5,184 bases of DNA. Source: UBA8516 sp964434855. Its GTDB lineage: Archaea; Thermoproteota; Nitrososphaeria; Nitrososphaerales; Nitrosopumilaceae. How positions within the stretch are numbered: position 1 is the stretch's first letter; the number at the start of each line of letters is the position of its first letter. The DNA lies in contig CAYSWR010000058.1 in the NCBI GenBank assembly GCA_964434855.1, positions 1 through 5,184 on the forward strand, given 5' to 3'. Positions 1-4,157 of the stretch are shown in pieces. The translations under genes and the position numbers were made by a program. The notes under the pieces were generated by a model. That model did not search any database. It saw only the letters and a program-made list of their open reading frames with translations, and was not told where the DNA came from.

Positions 1-116
1 TTTGCAGTCTCTTGTACGGGCACTTGTCCTTTTAGTATTTCATCCATTACTTGACTCATCTCATCATAAGTCAGGTCTTCATAAAGCGAAAGCTTGTTTG
101 TTAATTCATTAAGCAT
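1..116 (-). CDS. trpD: Anthranilate phosphoribosyltransferase TrpD, N-terminal 38 residues (cut by window edge)
   Basis: Only the first 38 codons are present; the gene continues beyond base 1. The readable start is MLNELTNKLSLYEDLTYDEM, followed by a stretch ending GQVPVQETA. This matches the N-terminal helical part of TrpD, where a 'lt.eEa...m.eil.G' pattern precedes the catalytic domain. TrpD transfers phosphoribose from PRPP to anthranilate, the second step of tryptophan synthesis, in the cytoplasm. The ATG at 116 lies inside the end of trpG: the two genes overlap by 8 nt (109-116) in different frames, which suggests translational coupling. A weak Shine-Dalgarno (GAGGG, 123-127) sits 6 nt upstream inside trpG. 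The catalytic residues are outside the window, so the call rests on the N-terminal pattern plus its place directly after trpE-trpG. Confidence 0.85.
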   Translation of the reverse strand, partial: MLNELTNKLSLYEDLTYDEMSQVMDEILKGQVPVQETA

Positions 117-699
117 TTTTTACCCTCTTTACAAAATTATTTAGGATCTTTTTTCCTTCACTTGTCATTATAGATTCTGGATGGAACTGTACGCCTTCGA
201 TAAAGTATTTCTTGTGACTTACTGCCATTATCTCATTATCGTCTTGTGCAATTGCTGTTACTTTTAGCTCCTCTGGGATGATTGTTTTATCCCCTACAAG
301 AGAATGATATCTTGTTGCTTTGAACGGATTTTGAACTCCCTCAAACAGTGGTGATTCGGAATATTTGATAGGACTCGTTTTTCCATGTCTTACATGTCCC
401 GCATTTACGACTTTGCCCCCAAAGGCATGAATTATTCCTTGATGACCAAGACAAACTCCTAAGATTGGTTTTGTTGGTCCAATCTCTTTGATAACTCTAG
501 TACACACTCCAAAGTATTTTTCATCTTCAGGAGTTCCAGGACCTGGTGAAATTACAATCGCGTCGTAGTTTTGTTTTTTAATTTCCTCAACTGTAATTTT
601 GTCATTTCTTATTACCTCTGATGAAACTCCTAACTCTCCAAGAATCTGAGCTATATTGTAGACAAACGAATCATAGTTGTCAATGATTAGAAATTTCAT
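109..699 (-). CDS. trpG: Anthranilate synthase glutamine amidotransferase subunit TrpG
   Basis: The 196-residue product is a class I glutamine amidotransferase. It hydrolyses glutamine and passes ammonia to TrpE to make anthranilate from chorismate. Visible motifs are FLIIDNYDSFVYN at residues 3-15, the oxyanion-loop ISPGPGTPE at 50-58, the nucleophile elbow GVCLGHQG with Cys83, and GVQFHPES with catalytic His173 and Glu175. Its length is normal for stand-alone TrpG. The reading frame stays open upstream to 759, but the family start is the ATG at 699, giving MKFLIIDNYDSF. This start overlaps the trpE stop in an ATGA junction (696-699) and has a strong AGGAGG 7 nt upstream. It overlaps trpD by 8 nt downstream. 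In other organisms the same family also serves aminodeoxychorismate synthase (PabA), but position between trpE and trpD supports TrpG. Confidence 0.96.
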   Translation of the reverse strand: MKFLIIDNYDSFVYNIAQILGELGVSSEVIRNDKITVEEIKKQNYDAIVISPGPGTPEDEKYFGVCTRVIKEIGPTKPILGVCLGHQGIIHAFGGKVVNAGHVRHGKTSPIKYSESPLFEGVQNPFKATRYHSLVGDKTIIPEELKVTAIAQDDNEIMAVSHKKYFIEGVQFHPESIMTSEGKKILNNFVKRVKNA

Positions 700-2054
700 T
701 TTGACGCCTCCTTTAATGCAGTGAGCATGGCATTTGCTTTGTGTTGTGTTTCCATCCATTCGTTTTCAGCAACAGAGTCAGATACGATTCCTGCTCCTGT
801 TTGCACAAAGCCTTTTGTTCCATCAAAAAATATCGTTCTAATTGCGATTGCAAAGTCGCAACAACCATTAAACGAAAAATATCCAACTGCGCCAGCATAT
901 GGTCCGCGTGATTCTGGTTCTAGCTCGTCAATTATTTCCATTGCACGAATTTTTGGCGCACCAGAAACTGTTCCTGCAGGAAAGACAGCTTTGATTGCAT
1001 CAAAAACATCAAATTTCTTATCAAGTGTTCCAACTACGTGGGTTACCATGTGCTGTACATGACTGAATCTCTTTACTGCCATGAGTTCTTTGACATGAAC
1101 TGAACCATATTTACAGACGCGTCCAACGTCATTTCTTCCAAGGTCTACAAGCATCGTGTGTTCTGCAAGTTCTTTTTCATCACTTAACATCTCCTGTTTC
1201 ATTTTTTCATTTTTGCTTTCATCATCAATTATTGGCCTTGTTCCTGCAATTGGAAAAGTCTCCACTACACTTCCAGTTACTCTCAAAAGCATCTCAGGAC
1301 TAGAACCTGTGATAGCTTTTTCTCCCATCTTCATATGATACATGTATGGAGAAGGATTGATCTGTCTGAGTGCATTATACACTCTAAGCAAGTCTCCTTT
1401 TGCCTCAAAATTAAATCTACGAGAAAGCACAACTTGGAAAACGTCTCCATCATGGATGTATTTTTTTGCACTTGTTACCATTTTGGAAAATCTTTGGCTG
1501 TCCAAGTTTTCCAAAACTTTTGATATTTCAAACTTTTCAAATTTTGGATCTGGAATTGGTATCGTGTCTAGTCTGTTCTTGTCATAATAAAAGTAGAATG
1601 ATTTTTTTTCTTTGTTGTCGTATAGTATTCCATCTGTATAGATTCCAAACTCCATCAATAATGGCAATTCTTCTTTTTTATGTGCGTCCGGAATCTTTTC
1701 CCATAGTCTGATTGCATCATAATTAATTATGCCCACTGCCCCACCAAGATATCTGTATTTTTGATCTGGAATGCTTTTGAGTAGTTTTCTTATTTCAGAT
1801 AGTGGGTCAGTTGTCAATATTGTTTTGGTATTTCCATTTTTGTCACGTAAGGTAATCCTGTCAGCATATCCTCTTACTATCATAGAGGGATCAAATCCCA
1901 TAATCGACGTTTCTGCTAATTCTTCGGGTCCTGTTAGTGATTCAAACAAAAATGTATGTTCATAATTTCGAGAAATTTTGTTATAGAGTTCAAATTGGGA
2001 GCCAGTATATTCTAGGGGTACTATCTTAAGCTCTGAATGTCCAAATGTGGCCAC
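696..2054 (-). CDS. trpE: Anthranilate synthase chorismate-binding subunit TrpE
   Basis: The 452-residue product is the large subunit of anthranilate synthase and commits chorismate to tryptophan synthesis. The N-terminal domain carries FLFES at residues 35-39, the counterpart of the LLES motif that binds feedback tryptophan in other TrpE proteins. The chorismate-binding domain (about 185-450) shows all the family blocks: DGDVFQVVLSRRF (202-214), ITGSSPEMLLRV (248-259), IAGTRP (269-274), ELAEHTMLVDLGRND (295-309), SHVQHMVTHVVG (331-342), PAGTVSGAPKIRAMEIIDE (359-377) and GAGIVSDSVAENE (420-432). These are the substrate and magnesium sites, and none looks degraded. The only possible in-frame start near the N-terminus is GTG at 2054 (MATFGHSELK); an ATG at 2058 is out of frame. 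The gene is first in the operon behind a good TATA box and overlaps trpG by 4 nt. PabB and isochorismate synthase are relatives, but trpG and trpD beside it settle the call. Confidence 0.96.
   Translation of the reverse strand: MATFGHSELKIVPLEYTGSQFELYNKISRNYEHTFLFESLTGPEELAETSIMGFDPSMIVRGYADRITLRDKNGNTKTILTTDPLSEIRKLLKSIPDQKYRYLGGAVGIINYDAIRLWEKIPDAHKKEELPLLMEFGIYTDGILYDNKEKKSFYFYYDKNRLDTIPIPDPKFEKFEISKVLENLDSQRFSKMVTSAKKYIHDGDVFQVVLSRRFNFEAKGDLLRVYNALRQINPSPYMYHMKMGEKAITGSSPEMLLRVTGSVVETFPIAGTRPIIDDESKNEKMKQEMLSDEKELAEHTMLVDLGRNDVGRVCKYGSVHVKELMAVKRFSHVQHMVTHVVGTLDKKFDVFDAIKAVFPAGTVSGAPKIRAMEIIDELEPESRGPYAGAVGYFSFNGCCDFAIAIRTIFFDGTKGFVQTGAGIVSDSVAENEWMETQHKANAMLTALKEASK
707..712 (-). promoter_or_regulatory. 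Shine-Dalgarno of trpG
   Basis: AGGAGG, within AAAGGAGGCGTC on the minus strand, lies inside the last codons of trpE, 7 nt before the trpG ATG at 699. It decides the start of trpG against the longer open frame that reaches 759. It also contrasts with the promoter-proximal genes of this window, which have no leader and no comparable ribosome binding site. Confidence 0.85.
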
Positions 2055-2058
2055 CCAT
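2026..2058 (-). other. Possible 10-codon mini-ORF with one Trp codon at the trpE start
   Basis: An ATG at 2058 opens the frame MGGHIWTFRA followed by TAA. It is shifted relative to trpE and overlaps its GTG start. The ATG lies 26.5 bp from the TATA centre, the same spacing seen for three other starts in this window, so the mRNA could begin exactly at this ATG. Codon 6 is TGG. Whether it is translated is unknown. One Trp in ten codons can easily arise by chance, and the better reading may be that the ATG is irrelevant and trpE has a 4-nt leader. Confidence 0.25.
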
Positions 2059-2080
2059 ATAGAACATGTTATTTTGACTC

Positions 2081-2088
2081 TATTTATA
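2081..2088 (-). promoter_or_regulatory. TATA box of the trpE-trpG-trpD operon
   Basis: The minus strand reads TATAAATA here (within TCTATAAATAGAG), a near-consensus archaeal TATA box. Its centre is about 26.5 bp from the A of the ATG at 2058 and 30.5 bp from the trpE GTG at 2054. The transcript should therefore start within a few bases of the coding region, so there is almost no room for a leader. An 8-bp palindrome (AACATGTT, 2063-2070) lies between the box and the predicted start and could be an operator, but that is only a positional guess. Confidence 0.7.
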
Positions 2089-2134
2089 GATAAGCTAACG
2101 CGGATAATGATTAACTCCTTGTATAGATTCTTTT

Positions 2135-2146
2135 AAGAAATTTCTT
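2135..2146. repeat. 12-bp perfect palindrome upstream of the trp promoter
   Basis: AAGAAATTTCTT is a perfect 12-bp palindrome about 47 bp upstream of the trpE TATA box. In AT-rich DNA such palindromes occur by chance, and no second copy was noticed in the window. It could be a regulator site by position only. Confidence 0.25.
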
Positions 2147-2305
2147 CCATACCAGAATTAAAACTAGATGTATTGGAAATGAATAGAAAGAGATACCTGA
2201 ATTTTAAGTGCGTATGAGTCAAAGTAAGTGAAGATTAAATTTTTCAAATTAAACAAACAATTGATACCGTGTGGAATTTGCTAAAATTAGCTTAACATCC
2301 TCTCC

Positions 2306-2470
2306 ATGTTAGTTCGAATCCAAGGGAATATACCACCATCATGGGACTATTTTGGACACACTTTGTGCATAAGATGGAAGCGTCAAGTAAGAGTTTGGTA
2401 CAAAAAGTTTGACATCATATCTTTCATTTATTCTTCAGATGATTCCGACGGATCAATACTGGATAACTAG
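2306..2470 (+). CDS. Doubtful hypothetical protein, 54 residues
   Basis: This open frame starts MLVRIQGNIPPSWDYFGHTL and ends with the acidic tail SSDDSDGSILDN. It has three tryptophans (residues 13, 24 and 31) and a basic middle (IRWKRQVRVWYKK). I do not recognise the family and no function can be given. In favour are a protein-like composition and a lack of any competing gene on either strand here. Against it, there is no TATA box at the spacing used by its neighbours, no Shine-Dalgarno, and a frame of this length is not rare by chance in a 1 kb stretch. It lies between the divergently oriented trp promoter and the minus-strand small membrane gene, towards which it is convergent. Confidence 0.3.
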   Translation: MLVRIQGNIPPSWDYFGHTLCIRWKRQVRVWYKKFDIISFIYSSDDSDGSILDN

Positions 2471-2509
2471 TATAGAATACCTGAAGGAAAACTAGATTCA
2501 TTAATCAGG

Positions 2510-2614
2510 CTATGCTAATCTTAGAAAAAACCATAAAGCAGCTACAAATCCAGCATAATATACAAGAACTCCTGTTGGAAGGACAGTAAGAAGCAAAATT
2601 CCTTTTTCTTTCAT
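2510..2614 (-). CDS. Small single-helix membrane protein, 34 residues
   Basis: The product begins MKEKGILLLTVLPTGVLVYY and ends AGFVAALWFFLRLA. A charged N-terminus (Lys2, Glu3, Lys4) is followed by an uninterrupted hydrophobic stretch from about residue 5 to 31 with Pro13 and Gly15 in the middle, then Arg32. This is a single membrane-spanning helix and little else. I cannot assign a function. Small proteins of this type are often subunits or regulators of larger membrane complexes, but nothing nearby identifies a partner. The start is well supported: a TATA-like box at 2637-2644 lies 26.5 bp from the ATG, so the mRNA is probably leaderless. The gene stands alone on the minus strand, about 450 bp upstream of trpE and in the same orientation, with its own promoter. 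Confidence 0.65.
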   Translation of the reverse strand: MKEKGILLLTVLPTGVLVYYAGFVAALWFFLRLA

Positions 2615-2636
2615 AAATTGAATCTGACGATGATCG

Positions 2637-2644
2637 CTTTTAAG
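2637..2644 (-). promoter_or_regulatory. TATA-like box of the 34-residue membrane protein gene
   Basis: The minus strand reads CTTAAAAG here. The centre is 26.5 bp from the A of the ATG at 2614, which predicts transcription starting at the start codon itself, as seen for the two response regulators. The box is weaker than the trpE one. Confidence 0.5.
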
Positions 2645-2777
2645 AATTAAGAAGGATTGATGAGGAGTAGTTCTTTATTACATACACAAACATTCAGATT
2701 CATTCATGATTTTTGAATCAATACTTTCACAAGTCTGAATTCAAAGGTTTGAGTCAGGTAAGACCAAGGTACTATCG

Positions 2778-2877
2778 NNNNNNNNNNNNNNNNNNNNNNN
2801 NNNNNNNNNNNNNNNNNNNNNNNNNNNNNNNNNNNNNNNNNNNNNNNNNNNNNNNNNNNNNNNNNNNNNNNNNNNNN
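2778..2877. other. Assembly gap of exactly 100 N
   Basis: One hundred undetermined bases. A round 100 is the common convention for a scaffold gap of unknown length, so the real distance between the flanks may be shorter or much longer. Any frame drawn across it is meaningless. The left flank (to 2777) and right flank (from 2878) may hold the ends of a gene that fell into the gap. Confidence 0.97.
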
Positions 2878-3049
2878 TATACGAATATTACTGGTATGAA
2901 CTTGAACAGAATTTTCTCCTTATTGCATGTTTTTGATTTAGGTGATAAAAATGAATATGTATATGATGACTTTGGACAGCATCATACGGAAACAAATGAT
3001 AGTCTAGGATAAACATAATTAGTGACATATCCAAAATTGGCAGACGGAA

Positions 3050-3057
3050 TTTAAATA
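3050..3057 (+). promoter_or_regulatory. TATA box of the first response regulator
   Basis: TTTAAATA, a consensus-like archaeal box, is centred 26.5 bp before the ATG at 3080. This predicts a leaderless mRNA starting at that ATG and argues against the GTG six bases upstream (3074) as the start. Confidence 0.7.
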
Positions 3058-3079
3058 TGAACCCAGGATAGGAGTGGCA

Positions 3080-3481
3080 ATGAATACAAAACAAATTTTG
3101 GCAACCAAAGGAACTACTGTGATTGTAATAGAGGACGATCAAAATACGGCTGAATTGTTATGTGAATTTCTGGAAATAAAAGCCATTAAAGTTTTAGGAA
3201 AGGGTTATGACGGAAAGGAGGCTGTAGAATTGTATTCAAAATTAAACCCAGATATTGTATTCATAGATGTAATGATGCCAAAATATGATGGATTTTATGC
3301 CCTAGAACAAATACGAAAACTAGATCCCAATGCTAAAATAATAATGGTTACTGCTGATCTGACAACAGATACTTCTCGTCTTTTGGATGAGCTAAAAGCA
3401 ACAGCACTTATCTACAAACCGTATGAATTTAACGACATAATGACCATGATAGAAAAACTGAAACATCAAGATGCACGATAA
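3080..3481 (+). CDS. Single-domain response regulator (CheY-like receiver)
   Basis: The 133-residue product is a receiver domain with a short N-terminal extension of about 12 residues and no output domain. The phosphorylation site is complete: acidic cluster Glu18-Asp19-Asp20, phospho-acceptor Asp63 in FIDVMMPKYDG, switch Thr91 in MVTAD, and Lys113-Pro114 in IYKPYE. It should take a phosphoryl group from a histidine kinase in the cytoplasm and act through protein contact, since there is no DNA-binding or enzymatic part. The frame can be extended to a GTG at 3074, but the ATG at 3080 fits the TATA spacing; a GGAG 5 nt before it could also act as a weak ribosome site. It is convergent with the second receiver (102 bp between stops). 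The histidine kinase about 680 bp further on is a plausible partner, though pairing is inferred. Confidence 0.93.
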   Translation: MNTKQILATKGTTVIVIEDDQNTAELLCEFLEIKAIKVLGKGYDGKEAVELYSKLNPDIVFIDVMMPKYDGFYALEQIRKLDPNAKIIMVTADLTTDTSRLLDELKATALIYKPYEFNDIMTMIEKLKHQDAR

Positions 3482-3583
3482 AAACACAGAAATTTAGAAT
3501 TATTATAAGAGCACCTTCAGATATTATTTTGTAAAGATGTGTACGAAATTATTTCTAACAGAATCGTTTGATGACTTGTTCAG
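3482..3583. other. Convergent intergenic spacer, possible terminator region
   Basis: This spacer of 102 bp lies between the stop codons of the two convergent response regulators and must hold both their transcript ends. T-rich stretches occur in both directions (ATTATTTTG near 3524-3532 on plus; TCTGTGTTTTTA on minus near 3480-3491). No clear hairpin is visible. Archaeal termination needs only T-runs, so exact sites cannot be placed. Confidence 0.3.
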
Positions 3584-3964
3584 TTAATTTGATACTGGTG
3601 TAGGTTCCTCAAATGCTACAGCAATGGCAGCTTGTAACTTATCCAAATCGAAAGGTTTTTCTAAGTATGCCGTTGCGCCTAGTTCAGAACAACGCATAAC
3701 TGTCTTAACATTGTCATTTGCAGTTATCATGATGATTTTTGCTTTTGGATGAATAGACAAAATCTCTTCCAGTGCAGCTACTCCATCTTTTTTTGGCATT
3801 GCTATGTCTAACAATAACACTTCGGGTTTTGTTTCGTTGAATTTCTCAACTGCCTCAGCTCCATTTGTCGCTTCGCATACAATTTCATGATTACAAATTT
3901 TCAATAGATCTTTCAAAAACATCCGTATTACGTCAGAATCATCAGCAATCATTACGCGAACCAT
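3584..3964 (-). CDS. Single-domain response regulator (CheY-like receiver), second copy
   Basis: The 126-residue product is again a lone receiver domain. It shows Asp8-Asp9 in VMIADDSDV, phospho-acceptor Asp53 in LLLDIAMPKKDG, switch Thr81 in MITAND, and Lys103-Pro104 in GATAYLEKPFD, the classic CheY-type ending. It is a distinct protein from its neighbour at 3080-3481, with the two aligning along their whole receiver parts but differing at many positions. The frame is open to 4024, but the upstream part (TTG start) does not look like a receiver; the ATG at 3964 gives MVRVMIADDS and fits a TATA box 26.5 bp upstream. It is divergent from the histidine kinase unit, with 82 bp between its start and the 36-codon ORF, an arrangement typical of functionally linked genes. 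CheY of an archaeal chemotaxis system is possible, but no che genes are visible. Confidence 0.93.
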   Translation of the reverse strand: MVRVMIADDSDVIRMFLKDLLKICNHEIVCEATNGAEAVEKFNETKPEVLLLDIAMPKKDGVAALEEILSIHPKAKIIMITANDNVKTVMRCSELGATAYLEKPFDLDKLQAAIAVAFEEPTPVSN

Positions 3965-3986
3965 TAAAGATGAATCTCCTCTTACG

Positions 3987-3994
3987 TTATTTAA
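3987..3994 (-). promoter_or_regulatory. TATA box of the second response regulator
   Basis: The minus strand reads TTAAATAA, centred 26.5 bp from the ATG at 3964, predicting a leaderless mRNA. It supports this start over the longer frame to 4024. Confidence 0.65.
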
Positions 3995-4033
3995 CAACAA
4001 GTATGTATCAGCAAGATAAGACAAAAAATCTGA

Positions 4034-4041
4034 TTTTATAC
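4034..4041 (+). promoter_or_regulatory. Possible TATA box in the divergent kinase/regulator region
   Basis: TTTTATAC on plus (TATAAAAT on minus, offset by one base) is the only strong TATA-like string upstream of the histidine kinase. Used on plus it would start transcription near 4063, inside the 36-codon ORF and about 95 nt before the kinase ATG. Used on minus it would give a second start near 4010 for the response regulator. Neither has the 26.5-bp spacing to a start codon seen elsewhere. Confidence 0.3.
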
Positions 4042-4046
4042 AGCTG

Positions 4047-4157
4047 ATGAAAACTCCTCATCTTTTGTTAAAGAGAACACAGCTAGTTGAAGACTATTAC
4101 GTAAAACTAATTACAGATAAAGACTTTAGAACCGCCTATTCATATTTTATCGAGTAA
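4047..4157 (+). CDS. Possible small protein, 36 residues, abutting the histidine kinase
   Basis: The frame begins MKTPHLLLKRTQLVEDYYVK and ends DKDFRTAYSYFIE. Its TAA (4155-4157) touches the ATG of the kinase (TAAATG) with no overlap or spacer and in the same frame. The product would be soluble, charged and helix-prone, with many Tyr and Phe residues; I do not recognise it. In favour are the protein-like composition and the exact stop-start junction, which would allow translational coupling to the kinase, which itself has no Shine-Dalgarno. Against it are its small size, no Shine-Dalgarno, and no TATA box at the usual spacing: the nearest box would begin the mRNA inside this frame. A single substitution or readthrough of the TAA would add these residues to the kinase N-terminus. 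Confidence 0.4.
   Translation: MKTPHLLLKRTQLVEDYYVKLITDKDFRTAYSYFIE

Larger units (their letters stand above)
2055..2509. other. Intergenic stretch with no firm gene
   Basis: Apart from the trp promoter elements and the doubtful ORF at 2306-2470, I see nothing supportable here on either strand. Open frames on the minus strand are 25 codons or shorter. A GTTCGAATCC string near 2311-2320 resembles a tRNA T-loop but is not part of a foldable tRNA. Confidence 0.5.
2615..3049. other. Unresolved flanks of the assembly gap
   Basis: No firm gene is visible. Left of the gap, a plus-strand frame is open from about 2710 and reads to the gap (ending QVRPRYY). Right of it, a plus-strand frame is open from the gap edge to a TAA at 3010-3012 (ending YDDFGQHHTETNDSLG). 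These could be the beginning of one gene and the end of another or the same gene, but neither resembles a family I know. The minus-strand frame at 2888-3142 runs antisense into the response regulator and looks like a shadow. Confidence 0.4.

Noticed and set aside
700..759. 20-residue N-terminal extension of TrpG
   Set aside because: It lies inside trpE, is not part of the family, and the ATG at 699 has a strong Shine-Dalgarno and an ATGA junction.
721..1062. Plus-strand 113-codon frame and other plus-strand frames up to 1965
   Set aside because: All lie antisense within trpE, which has every expected family motif. Their sequences show no domain pattern of their own.
2306..2340. tRNA-like 3' end: GTTCGAATCC followed downstream by CCACCA
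   Set aside because: Only three of five T-stem pairs form, and no matching acceptor strand, anticodon arm or D arm was found upstream. TTCGAA is a palindrome and common by chance.
2713..3012. Single 99-codon frame across the N run
   Set aside because: It exists only because N codons are read as unknown residues. The gap length is conventional, so the two sides need not be in the same frame.
2888..3142. Minus-strand 84-codon frame
   Set aside because: It is antisense to the promoter and start of the first receiver, rich in His, Ser and Tyr from AT-rich reverse codons, and has no promoter signal.
3965..4024. N-terminal extension of the second receiver from a TTG at 4024
   Set aside because: The receiver fold begins at the ATG at 3964, a TATA box at 3987-3994 fits that start, and the extension would overlap the promoter.
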